From Coliplasma sp045538555 (GTDB lineage Bacteria > Bacillota > Clostridia > Oscillospirales > CAG-382), in the NCBI GenBank assembly GCA_045538555.1, contig JAZSRP010000043.1, positions 1 to 64,000 of the forward strand: DNA of 64,000 nucleotides. Direction: 5' to 3'. The notes under the pieces were generated by a model. It ran no database searches. It was not told the origin of the DNA and saw nothing but the letters and a program-made list of their open reading frames with translations. The position numbers and the translations under genes were made by a program. Shown here piece after piece: positions 1 to 8,152 of this stretch. Every line of letters starts with the position of its first letter. The stretch's first letter is position 1.

Positions 1-113
1 TCACCGTTTAGCAAGGCTTTGGCTACAAGGGCAATAAGCTCCTCACATTCAGCGCCCATTTGGGTCATCTTTTTATTCAGCACCTTAAGCTGCTCATCAA
101 ATCTACTTCTCAT
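1..113 (-). CDS. phoU: PhoU phosphate-signalling protein (partial, N-terminus only)
   Basis: Only the first 37 codons are inside the window, so the gene is truncated by the window edge. The translation begins MRSRFDEQLKVLNKKMTQMG, the usual amphipathic first helix of PhoU. PhoU links the Pst transporter to the Pho two-component system and holds PHO regulon expression down when phosphate is plentiful. The ATG lies 4 nt after the pstB stop codon, so it is the last known gene of the pstSCAB-phoU operon. Position and sequence agree; little else can be said from a fragment. Confidence 0.88.
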   Translation of the reverse strand, partial: MRSRFDEQLKVLNKKMTQMGAECEELIALVAKALLNG

Positions 114-117
114 AATA

Positions 118-873
118 TCAACCAAACCTTCCTGTAATGTAATCCTCGGTGCGCTTATCAATCGGTTGCGAGAACAGCTTCTCTGTTTCACCAAATTCCA
201 CTAACTCTCCAAGAAGGAAGAATGCCGTGTTATCTGAGATACGAACTGCCTGCTGCATATTATGAGTCACTATAATTATAGTATATTTTTGCCGCAATTG
301 CAATGCAAGTTCCTCAATTCGAGAGGTGGAGATAGGATCAAGTGCCGAAGTCGGCTCATCCATCAGCAAAACTTTTGGCTCAACGGCAAGCGCACGGGCA
401 ATACACAAACGCTGTTGCTGACCGCCCGAAAGACCGAGAGCGTTCTTTTTAAGTCTGTCCTTGACCTCGTCCCAAATAGCTGCATCACGAAGCGCCTGCT
501 CGACGATTTCATCGAGCTTCACCTTGCTTGTGATACCGTGTGTACGGGGGCCGTATGCGATATTATCGTAAATACTCATCGGGAATGGATTTGGTTTTTG
601 GAACACCATACCAACGTCACGGCGAAGCTCGTTCACATCTACATCTTTATCGAATATGTTTCGGCCGTTATAGCAGACCTCGCCCGTGATTTTTACAATC
701 GGTATAAGGTCGTTCATTCGGTTAAGGGTTTTAAGGAACGTGGACTTACCGCAACCCGAAGGACCGATCAGTGCCGTGATGCTCTTTTCGGGAATGGCAA
801 TATTTATATCTTTTAGGGCTTTATTGTCACCGTACCATAGGCACAGGTCTTTGGCGGTAATTATCTCGCTCAT
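118..873 (-). CDS. pstB: Phosphate ABC transporter ATP-binding protein PstB
   Basis: ATPase subunit of the high-affinity phosphate importer, acting on the cytoplasmic face of the PstCA channel. The 251-aa length is typical. Visible motifs are Walker A GPSGCGKS (residues 37-44), the signature LSGGQQQR, Walker B VLLMDEP followed by TSALD, and the switch His in IIIVTHNM. The phosphate-type Q-loop region VFQKPNPFPMSIYDNIAYG marks it as PstB rather than a sugar or amino-acid ATPase. The start overlaps the pstA stop by 4 nt (translational coupling) and has AAAGGAG upstream. Expression should follow the PhoP-like promoter before pstS. Confidence 0.97.
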   Translation of the reverse strand: MSEIITAKDLCLWYGDNKALKDINIAIPEKSITALIGPSGCGKSTFLKTLNRMNDLIPIVKITGEVCYNGRNIFDKDVDVNELRRDVGMVFQKPNPFPMSIYDNIAYGPRTHGITSKVKLDEIVEQALRDAAIWDEVKDRLKKNALGLSGGQQQRLCIARALAVEPKVLLMDEPTSALDPISTSRIEELALQLRQKYTIIIVTHNMQQAVRISDNTAFFLLGELVEFGETEKLFSQPIDKRTEDYITGRFG

Positions 874-1709
874 ATATTTCTCCTTTTTGCGAAGTACTTG
901 CCCACCAATGTGGCAGATAGATTTATCAGTAATGTCAGTATCATCAAAATTGCGGCAATAGCAAAGGCAACTCCGAATTCGCCTTCCTCTTTGGCATACA
1001 CATAAAGGGCAACAGTTAAGGTTGCACCGGGAGAAGTCAATCCCGTAAAAATGCCATTCAGAGCGTGGGCAAAGCCTGCGGTAAAGAGCAAAGCCGCCGA
1101 CTCACCGAGGATACGACCGACAGAGAGGATACAGCCGGTGATCACGCCATCCACACATCCGGGTAGGACTACGGTGCGGACCACTCGCCATTTGCCTGCG
1201 CCCAAGCCGAAAGCACCTTCACGGTAACTCTGGGGAACGGTTTTCAGGCTCTCTTGTGTGGTACGCATTACAGTAGGAAGGTTCATAATAACGAGTGTTA
1301 AAGCACCTGCGAGAAGGCTTGTTCCGAAGTTGTTGGAAAAGAGCAGCATACCGACAAGACCGTATATGATAGACGGAATGCCCGAAAGTGTTTCGGCGGC
1401 GTATTCGATCATAGCCACCAACTTTTTATTTTTAGCGTATTCGGTAAGATAAATCGCCGCACCAACACCGAGGGGAAGCACAATCACGAGTGTTGCAAGC
1501 ACGATGTAAACCGTGTTCAGAATGTCGGGCAAAATACCAATTCGCTCGGTTAAGTAACTCGGCTTGGTGGAGAGCAGTTCCCACGTGATATTCGGGATAC
1601 CGTTTATCAGCACATACACAAGCAGGAACAACACAAGCGCCGCCGTAAGTGCGGTACAAACGATCATTGCGCCACGCATAAAACCGATATATAATTTTCG
1701 TTTTTTCAT
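870..1709 (-). CDS. pstA: Phosphate ABC transporter permease PstA
   Basis: One of the two membrane subunits of the phosphate channel. The 279-aa protein has about six hydrophobic segments, beginning with a helix at residues 14-36. The core region reads SGIPSIIYGLVGML, and the EAA-type loop that docks onto PstB follows around ALGAGKWRVVRTVVLPG. It sits between pstC (4-nt gap) and pstB (4-nt overlap). Assignment to PstA rather than PstC rests on gene order and the shorter N-terminal region. Confidence 0.95.
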   Translation of the reverse strand: MKKRKLYIGFMRGAMIVCTALTAALVLFLLVYVLINGIPNITWELLSTKPSYLTERIGILPDILNTVYIVLATLVIVLPLGVGAAIYLTEYAKNKKLVAMIEYAAETLSGIPSIIYGLVGMLLFSNNFGTSLLAGALTLVIMNLPTVMRTTQESLKTVPQSYREGAFGLGAGKWRVVRTVVLPGCVDGVITGCILSVGRILGESAALLFTAGFAHALNGIFTGLTSPGATLTVALYVYAKEEGEFGVAFAIAAILMILTLLINLSATLVGKYFAKRRNI

Positions 1710-1713
1710 TCTA

Positions 1714-2586
1714 TTATTTCTCCTTATTTCTCTTGAGGAAGAAATTGAGCGTAGCGTTAATCAGCATAATAAACAGGAACAGCACAAGTGCGATGGAGAA
1801 CAGAGCGTTTCTCTGCAAGCTGCCGGGGCTCGAATATGCCATTTCGCTTGCAACGGCGGTGGTAAGGAAACGAACACTCTCAAAGAGCGAAGGCATATTC
1901 GCTACATTACCTGCAACCATCATAACCGCCATTGCTTCACCAATGGCACGACCAACACCGAGCACAACAGCGGCAGCGATACCGCTTTTTGCGGCAGGGA
2001 CCGATACTTTGAAAAAGGTTTCGGTCGGTGTTGCACCGAGAGCCAAAGAAGCATCCTCATACTCTTTCGGAACAGCATCCAGCGCCGTGATAGAAACTTT
2101 TATGATGTTTGGCAGAATCATAATGGCAAGCACGATAATAGCGGCAAGCAGGCTTGCTCCGTCCGGCACATTAAAAATCTCACGGATCGCCGGTACAAGC
2201 ACAAGCATACCGACAAGACCGTACACAACCGAAGGAATACCTGCGAGCAGGTTGACAGCGGCTTCAATAACGGCTCTGACCTTCTTATTTGCCACCTTTG
2301 AAAGATACACGGCAGTAAAGAATCCAATCGGCACACCAATCAATATTGCGCCTGCTGTTCCGTACACGCTTGTCAGTATAAACGGCAGTATTCCGTATTT
2401 CGGCTCGGCGGCGGTGGATGCCCACTCTTTGCCGAAAAGGAAATTAAAAAGTCCGATTTCCTTAATAGCTGGAATACCCGAAATAATCAGATATACCGTG
2501 ATGAGCAGAACACAGCCGACAGTTATTAAACCGAGTATGAGAAATATGCCGTGTACGATATTCTCAAATAATCTGTTTTTCTTCAT
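1714..2586 (-). CDS. pstC: Phosphate ABC transporter permease PstC
   Basis: Second channel subunit of the phosphate importer, 290 aa with about six membrane segments. It carries the paired motif AGIPSVVYGLVGML and the EAA-like loop ALGATPTETFFKVSVPAAKSG. It has the longer N-terminal region (LFNFLFGKEWASTAAEPKYGI) typical of PstC. GAGG lies about 8 nt before the ATG. It follows pstS after 55 nt. Confidence 0.95.
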   Translation of the reverse strand: MKKNRLFENIVHGIFLILGLITVGCVLLITVYLIISGIPAIKEIGLFNFLFGKEWASTAAEPKYGILPFILTSVYGTAGAILIGVPIGFFTAVYLSKVANKKVRAVIEAAVNLLAGIPSVVYGLVGMLVLVPAIREIFNVPDGASLLAAIIVLAIMILPNIIKVSITALDAVPKEYEDASLALGATPTETFFKVSVPAAKSGIAAAVVLGVGRAIGEAMAVMMVAGNVANMPSLFESVRFLTTAVASEMAYSSPGSLQRNALFSIALVLFLFIMLINATLNFFLKRNKEK

Positions 2587-2641
2587 AGTTTAACCTCAAT
2601 GGGAACAAGCGGCGGCATTTGTGCGCCGTCGCTTAGACTCC

Positions 2642-3442
2642 TTAGTTTGCAGGAACGACACCTGCGCCGCTGATGATCTCGTTTGCTGCTTCGGAAGTAA
2701 TGTAGTCGAAGAACTTCTGAGCGTTTTCAGTGAGCTTCGCATCCTTTTTGGTTACGAGAACGAAGGGACGCTGTACGACATAACTACCGTTCTTGATAGT
2801 TGCTTCACTCGGTGCAATGCCGTCAACAGTCAGTGCTTTTACGGTATCCTTAACAGAAGCGAGAGAAGCATAACCGATTGCACCGGGGTTGCTTGCTACG
2901 GTTGTGATAACGTCGCCGGTAGAGGTGAGTTCCTGACGGTAATCACATTTGTCTTTTGTATCGGTGATATCCTCAAACCCATCTCTTGTACCGCTGCCTG
3001 CTTCACGGCCGATGAGCACAATTTCTGCATCGTCGCCGCCAACTTCTTTCCAATTCTTAATTTCACCGGTGTAGATCTTAGTGATGGTTTCAATGTCGAG
3101 ATCAGAAACGGGGTTGTTAGGATTTACAATGATTGCGATGCCGTCGTAAGCGAGGATTGTACCTTCAAGTCCCTTTGCCTTTTCCTCATCCTTGAGATTG
3201 CGGCTTGAAAGACCAATGTCGCATCTGCCTTCCTGCACTGCCTGAATGCCTGCGCCCGAGCCGGTTGCATTGTAGGTTACGGTAATTCCCGTTTCATTTT
3301 CAAATGCTTCGCCCAAAGCACCGATGACCTTGTTCATTGATGTGGATCCGTCTGTTGCAACTGCATCTTTGTTACCGCCGCAACCGGCAAGCGCGCATAC
3401 GAGCAAAACCGCTACTGTGAGTAAACTAATAATCTTTTTCAT
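2642..3442 (-). CDS. pstS: Phosphate-binding lipoprotein PstS
   Basis: Extracellular phosphate receptor that delivers phosphate to PstCA. The N-terminus is a lipoprotein signal with lipobox LAGC after MKKIISLLTVAVLLVCA, so it should be lipid-anchored outside the cell. The phosphate-binding loop begins DGSTSMNKVIGALGEAF, and later ligand segments GSGAGIQAVQEG and GREAGSGTRDGFE are present. The ATG at 3442 was preferred because AAAGGAG sits 9 nt before it; an in-frame TTG two codons upstream is less likely. It is the first gene of pstSCAB-phoU, and a PhoP-box-like array lies 79-118 nt upstream. Confidence 0.97.
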   Translation of the reverse strand: MKKIISLLTVAVLLVCALAGCGGNKDAVATDGSTSMNKVIGALGEAFENETGITVTYNATGSGAGIQAVQEGRCDIGLSSRNLKDEEKAKGLEGTILAYDGIAIIVNPNNPVSDLDIETITKIYTGEIKNWKEVGGDDAEIVLIGREAGSGTRDGFEDITDTKDKCDYRQELTSTGDVITTVASNPGAIGYASLASVKDTVKALTVDGIAPSEATIKNGSYVVQRPFVLVTKKDAKLTENAQKFFDYITSEAANEIISGAGVVPAN

Positions 3443-3520
3443 ATTCAAAATCTCCTTTGATTTATTATTGACTTTTTTCTGTCGGATTCTCTCGGCTACG
3501 GTTAAATTTTATCGCCAAGC

Positions 3521-3560
3521 TGTAAAATCCGTAACCAAATCGGTGTAAAATCGATGTAAA
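3521..3560 (-). promoter_or_regulatory. PhoP-box-like direct repeats upstream of pstS
   Basis: On the minus strand TTTACA occurs at 3560-3555, again after exactly 5 nt at 3549-3544, then a degenerate TTGGTT after another 5 nt (3538-3533), then TTTACA at 3526-3521. TT(A/T/C)ACA repeats on an 11-nt period are the known PhoP binding pattern of Firmicutes. A TAAAAT at 3511-3506 just downstream could be the -10. Placement before pstS fits PhoPR control of the operon under phosphate starvation. Confidence 0.8.
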
Positions 3561-3799
3561 ATCATCCGAAATATGCAGAAAAGTCAGCTGTTTTGCAACT
3601 TATCGTAATCAACAATTCCGACCGACACCGAATTGCGAGGACGGTTCATTGTTCATTGACGTTTTTAAGGTTCTTTATCGCTCTTCTTCCGATGAGGAAT
3701 ATTTTTCGGAGTGAATTTGGAATTTTCACCTCGGTTTTGGGGAGTTTTGTGAGAAAATCCGCCGAAATATCCGCCGAATTTGACCGAGGTTCGGCTCCA

Positions 3800-3833
3800 C
3801 CAAAAAAAACGCCCGTATGGGCGTTTTTTTGAG
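3800..3833 (-). terminator. Intrinsic terminator of the TIR/NB-ARC gene
   Basis: The hairpin CGCCC-gtat-GGGCG is flanked by A and T tracts on both sides, so it can work in both directions. It lies 8 nt beyond the stop of the minus-strand TIR/NB-ARC gene. The remaining gap to pstS (3449-3799) holds the PhoP-box array; I see no credible gene in it. Confidence 0.85.
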
Positions 3834-3840
3834 GAAAAAA

Positions 3841-6800
3841 TCATTTTCGTTTCAGCGGGATATCGATTTTTTGATATTTGTTAATCAAATAATCAAAGAG
3901 GTTTGAAATTGCTTTTGCAAAGTAGTGTTGTGATGACTTTAGTTTGCTATATTCTTTTGGGGAGATGAAATAATTTTTCTTTTGAATTTCTTTATGCTCT
4001 GTTCTTAACAAATAAGCAAAATAATCTGCTTTAATTTTTTCAATATCGCTTTCGGTCAGCTCGACTGGGTTGTCGTTTTGTTTAATTTCACCCAAACAAA
4101 AATTTTGGGCATGTTTGATTCTTTTGATAACGGGCGTCAAGAGAGAGCTGTTTTTGATCAACTGCTCTGCAACACTGCAATAATTGTTTTTTTCCCTGTA
4201 ACATATTCTGTCAAACAGCAGCCAAAACGCAGTGGAACAACCGCTGCTGTCCAAGTTATATTTGATACAGAGATCAATATACTTTATTGCCAGCTCTTCA
4301 TAATCGTCTCTTTCCTGTTTATAAGCGATATAATAATTGTTATTTGCGTGGCAGAGTTTTGTCATTCTCCTGTAGTATTTTGTTTTTATTTTTTTGAAAA
4401 GAGGATAATATGCCATAAAGTGCTCTGCAATATCAAATTTTTTGCAGTTGCACATCATGTTTATGGTATTGTACATTGTATAGACGCAGTATATTTGTCC
4501 ATGCTTTTGGAGAGCATGGAAATTCTCTTTAAACAAGTCGGCTATATCAAATACTTGCAAAAATTCTTTTGACTCAGAATTGATAGCATTTGAATAAAGT
4601 GCATTGCAGATATGGCGTGAAAAATTTTGGCAAACCTGAATATACTCGTCATCAGTTTTTTTCAGGTCAGACAGTGCTCCATCCTTCAACTCGCATATCT
4701 GTGCGGTAGAAATGCTGTTCAAACCCGAGAGTGACAGCATTTTTCGGCAAATATTTGGAAGCATTGCCGAATCCTCTGCGTTTTTTACAAAGGTTTCATA
4801 CGCTTTCAGATAAAACTGAAAAGCTGTTTGAGAATCACCAAACGCAGAGCACAGATCAGCGTGTGAAATATACGCCTCTGCGATATCGCTGTGATTCTCG
4901 GGGCGCAATCTCAACATCGTATTCAACACACAGAGACTCTGGTCGATTGCGATCCTTTCTCCCAATAGCTGGTTGATAAGTGTTGCCGTCTGGAGAGAAG
5001 AAAGTGTCTTGATGGAAATATTGTCTGTATCTGTTCCATCCACCAGCTCTGCAGTACACTTTTTTACAGTTGCTTGAGGTAGAGTGGCCAAAATGTTTAC
5101 CAATCCGATGACAGAATCTCTTGCAGATGCAAAAGTATTTCCGTTTCTTACTTTTTCCATATAAAGATTCAGACTTGCATCGATCAGCTTTCGTACGTCG
5201 ATCTCAGCATTACCTGCAAGATTGTAGGATTCGTCTATCAGTATATTCCAACTCATGGCAAGCGGATCGCTGTCCGGAAGGTTTTCAGCGTCATTTTGTC
5301 CGCGTGTGATATTTTTGAAAAGGAATGGATGAAATATAGCCAGCTTGTATGCTTCGAGATTGTGTGACTGTGAAAGGGAAGAAATCATTGTTGACAGTTT
5401 GTTCAAAAGCTCGCTACGTCTGCACGTTGGAAAAGCTTTGCATACAAAATACATGGATTCCAGCATGAGAAAAGCGCCGGTTATCTTGCGGGTTCTGCGT
5501 TGTTCGTTTATATAACTTTTCAGCTTATTAGATAGCTCTCTTCCGCTGTGATGGAGAATATAATAATTTGTCAGATCCAATAGTGCGAGGTCGTCATTTG
5601 CCACAATTGCAGAGTCGATTGCTGTATCTATAGCAGAAATAAGAATAGATTCAAATTCTTTGATCCCGTATAAATGCCCAAAAGTAACTGACAAAGCACG
5701 CAACAGCCATTTGTAGTTGGATGCGTTTGTACGTATGGATTGTACAAATGATTGCAAAATATCCGTGCGGGTGGGATGGTGCTCAATGACCATCATATTT
5801 CCGTATGACAGAACAACTGACTTGTCAGAATCATCAATCCTTGATGCAAGTGCCGAGACCTTTTTTTGAGTGTTCTCAACGTCACCCAAAAGGTGATTTA
5901 TGCCCACAAATTTATCCCACAAACGGCGTGACAGTTTTTTGTCGTTGCCACTGATGGTGTAAAGTGCATAAAACAGCCCGTCCTCCAGAACAGAAGCGTC
6001 TGTATATGTAATATTTTGATTTGTGTCTTCCACTCTTTGAATGAGGTATTGGATCATTGGCAATACGTTTTCTTCCGTGGGGCACAACAATGAGGCAATG
6101 AGCCGTGACAAAATAGGGTGGAGATATACGTACTGAACGTCGCGGTTTTGGATTTCAATCCAACCGCTTGCCGAAAGCTCATTGACAGCATTCATGTTTT
6201 TCAAAAAAAGTACCGATTTCAGATCATTGAGGGGGATAGTTCCGTCACCCAGGATTGACATAGAGCGGAGAATGTTTTTTGAGTCATCGGAAAAACCGGT
6301 TATATTAAAAAGCTTTTTCAAATGTCCCAAGACAGTATCGGAGTCACCGTACTCATTGTGTCTGAAGCTGACTTTTGCATCAGTGGAAACATCTGACCCA
6401 AGCTCGCCCAACAATTGATCCACAGAAAGTCCGTGAGCACGCATCATTTTTGCCATAATGCAAAGAGTAATGGTATGACCGCCGATAAAATCAAAGAGTA
6501 TTTTGAACTCATTCTCATCAATTTTGCAGCCATAGATGTCACAGAATACGTCAAACGCTTCTTGCATTTCGAGACAATCGATATTGATTATTTCGGCATT
6601 GTTGCCGTTGAAATCAAGGCGACTGCGGGTTGTGATGAGTAGTTTGCACTTGAGTTGAGAGAGAATCTCAAAAAGGTCATCGTTTGTAATGGAATTGTGG
6701 TTGTCCACAACCAACAAAACGTTTTCGGGCAACTCGGACAAAGCGCGGAGCTTGCGCCTGTACTTGTCAGTATCAGACAGGGAAGTGAGAGAATCGTATA

Positions 6801-7608
6801 CGTTCTTTTCGTAGTTGACAGATGAAACGATGGTGTGAAGCCCGTTTCCGGAGCCGGTAATTTCCTGAATTTTTACGATCTGAGGGCATTTGAGAAAACC
6901 AATTTCGTCGCACTTGCGTGCGATCTCTGTTGCCAGGGCGGTTTTTCCCATGCCGCCAAGTCCTGACAGTACAACCATCTGCTTTCCGTTTGAAAAAGCA
7001 TCCAATGCAAGCTGTATTTCTTTTTCTCTGCCTTTGAAAAAACCTTTGTCAGCCAGTTTTTCATCAGCAATCTCAACACGGGGCTTTTGGGAGATGACGG
7101 GAGTTCCCGCATTGCGTTTTTTGATAAAGGTGCTGCACTGATAAAGAATATTGTCCAATGTGGATGAAGAAAGAACACCGTTTTCGTCAACTGTTCCATC
7201 AATGCGTGAAAAACCTCTTGTGTGAGTGTAAAAATGCCAGCCGATAGTATCGTTATAATCGTGAAACGGCTTGTCGTATCTGAAAAACGGAGACATACAG
7301 AGTATAACGATATTCAACTCGTTTCTTGCCTCAAGCTCGCATGCCAAACCGCATTCACGGCGAACCTCAGTCAACGCGCCCTTGCCTGAGATGGCGGGAT
7401 CATTTCTGAGATTGTCTGTCAGTATCATTAGATAGACTCTGCTCTGATCAAGAGCTTGACAAAAATCGTCTCTGAACTGACCCATACAGTACATATCACT
7501 GTCATAAAAAGACAGACCGTTTGCGCTGAGGTGCTCTTTGATAGTATTTTTCAGTTCTCTGTCGGCGCCAGTAAAGCTCAAAAAAACATCATAAACGTAC
7601 TCTTTCAT
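3841..7608 (-). CDS. TIR-NB-ARC (NLR-like STAND) protein with long helical C-terminus; probable antiphage sensor
   Basis: A 1255-aa, three-part protein. Residues 4-130 are a TIR domain: strand A is YDVFLSFTGAD, the BB-loop region is FYDSDMYCMGQF, and a Glu-rich helix (TEVRRECGLACEL, 80-92) probably holds the catalytic Glu of NAD-cleaving TIRs. Residues about 190-500 are an NB-ARC-type STAND ATPase with Walker A GLGGMGKT (216-223), Walker B VLLVVDN and sensor LLITTRS. The remaining ~750 residues are helical and TPR-like, the usual place for target sensing. The start at 7608 has GGAG 8 nt upstream and begins directly at the TIR fold; a longer in-frame start would add 37 residues covering the promoter. 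Such proteins in bacteria are known or suspected antiphage sensors that trigger NAD depletion. The target is unknown and there are no partner defence genes nearby. Confidence 0.88.
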   Translation of the reverse strand: MKEYVYDVFLSFTGADRELKNTIKEHLSANGLSFYDSDMYCMGQFRDDFCQALDQSRVYLMILTDNLRNDPAISGKGALTEVRRECGLACELEARNELNIVILCMSPFFRYDKPFHDYNDTIGWHFYTHTRGFSRIDGTVDENGVLSSSTLDNILYQCSTFIKKRNAGTPVISQKPRVEIADEKLADKGFFKGREKEIQLALDAFSNGKQMVVLSGLGGMGKTALATEIARKCDEIGFLKCPQIVKIQEITGSGNGLHTIVSSVNYEKNVYDSLTSLSDTDKYRRKLRALSELPENVLLVVDNHNSITNDDLFEILSQLKCKLLITTRSRLDFNGNNAEIINIDCLEMQEAFDVFCDIYGCKIDENEFKILFDFIGGHTITLCIMAKMMRAHGLSVDQLLGELGSDVSTDAKVSFRHNEYGDSDTVLGHLKKLFNITGFSDDSKNILRSMSILGDGTIPLNDLKSVLFLKNMNAVNELSASGWIEIQNRDVQYVYLHPILSRLIASLLCPTEENVLPMIQYLIQRVEDTNQNITYTDASVLEDGLFYALYTISGNDKKLSRRLWDKFVGINHLLGDVENTQKKVSALASRIDDSDKSVVLSYGNMMVIEHHPTRTDILQSFVQSIRTNASNYKWLLRALSVTFGHLYGIKEFESILISAIDTAIDSAIVANDDLALLDLTNYYILHHSGRELSNKLKSYINEQRRTRKITGAFLMLESMYFVCKAFPTCRRSELLNKLSTMISSLSQSHNLEAYKLAIFHPFLFKNITRGQNDAENLPDSDPLAMSWNILIDESYNLAGNAEIDVRKLIDASLNLYMEKVRNGNTFASARDSVIGLVNILATLPQATVKKCTAELVDGTDTDNISIKTLSSLQTATLINQLLGERIAIDQSLCVLNTMLRLRPENHSDIAEAYISHADLCSAFGDSQTAFQFYLKAYETFVKNAEDSAMLPNICRKMLSLSGLNSISTAQICELKDGALSDLKKTDDEYIQVCQNFSRHICNALYSNAINSESKEFLQVFDIADLFKENFHALQKHGQIYCVYTMYNTINMMCNCKKFDIAEHFMAYYPLFKKIKTKYYRRMTKLCHANNNYYIAYKQERDDYEELAIKYIDLCIKYNLDSSGCSTAFWLLFDRICYREKNNYCSVAEQLIKNSSLLTPVIKRIKHAQNFCLGEIKQNDNPVELTESDIEKIKADYFAYLLRTEHKEIQKKNYFISPKEYSKLKSSQHYFAKAISNLFDYLINKYQKIDIPLKRK

Positions 7609-7644
7609 GGTACACGCTCCCAAAAAGTTATACTCTATAAAACG

Positions 7645-7673
7645 ATTATAAAATTTATTGTAATAATTTGCAA
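7645..7673 (-). promoter_or_regulatory. Sigma-A promoter of the TIR/NB-ARC gene
   Basis: On the minus strand TTGCAA (7673-7668), a 17-nt spacer and a perfect TATAAT (7650-7645) lie 37 nt before the chosen ATG. This supports start 7608, because a longer reading would run through the -10. Confidence 0.75.
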
Positions 7674-7682
7674 CACTTTTTG

Positions 7683-7711
7683 TTGAAATATGTTTCACGA
7701 TGTAATATAAT
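7683..7711 (+). promoter_or_regulatory. Sigma-A promoter facing the DUF6198 pseudogene
   Basis: TTGAAA (7683-7688), 17 nt, TATAAT (7706-7711). It is divergent from the TIR/NB-ARC promoter, and the -35 boxes are about 10 nt apart. The promoter looks intact although the gene behind it is broken. Confidence 0.7.
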
Positions 7712-7739
7712 GAGAGCATAAAAACAAATCGTGGATAAT

Positions 7740-8071
7740 ATGAGAATAAATAAAATGAACGATATTTTCTGGCTTTTGAGTGCAGGGCTTTGCGCTTTGG
7801 GAGTTACGTTGTGCACAAAAGCGGGATTTGGCTTGTCAATGATAGCGGCGCCGGCATACATAATTCACGTTGCGGTTTCAAAATTTCTCCCATGGTATAC
7901 TCAGGGAACTTCAGAATATATATGGCAGGCGGTTTTACGGGAGTGGGAGTAGGTACGGTCATCATAACGTTGACAAATTCCTATCTTATACGTTTTTTTG
8001 GAAAGATTCTTGACAGGTTTTTTGTTTTTGATTCAGTATTCCCCAAAATGGAATATTATTTTTTAAAATAA
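7740..8071 (+). pseudogene. Broken DUF6198 (YczE/YitT-like) membrane protein
   Basis: Two reading frames hold the two ends of one family. From 7740 the frame gives the N-terminal ~65 residues (LGVTLCTKAGFGLSMIAAP, PWYTQGTSEYIWQ) and then stops at 7952. From about 7930 another frame gives the family's C-terminal end (GFTGVGVGTVIITLTNSYL, GKILDRFFVFDSVFPK) and stops at 8071. The family is normally about 220 aa, so roughly 100 central residues are missing and the frame is shifted. The simplest reading is an internal deletion joining distant segments. Family recognition comes from recalled sequence patterns. The promoter upstream is still good, so decay may be recent. Confidence 0.75.
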
Positions 8072-8088
8072 GCCAACAAAAGCATACG

Positions 8089-8117
8089 TTGACACGAATG
8101 TACTTTTTGTGTAGAAT
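8089..8117 (+). promoter_or_regulatory. Sigma-A promoter of glgB
   Basis: Perfect TTGACA (8089-8094), 17-nt spacer and TAGAAT (8112-8117), 35 nt before the glgB ATG. It lies just after the decayed upstream gene, so glgB has its own transcription start. Confidence 0.85.
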
Positions 8118-8152
8118 AAAAGTACAAACAAAATTTTGTTTTGAGGTGTGAA

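Noticed and set aside
1564..2593. Plus-strand open frames of 245 and 286 codons across pstA and pstC
   Set aside because: They are shadows of the pst permease genes.
3593..3832. A 79-codon plus-strand open frame between pstS and the TIR gene terminator
   Set aside because: It reads through a terminator hairpin (ending KKTPVWAFF), has no ribosome site and no family resemblance.
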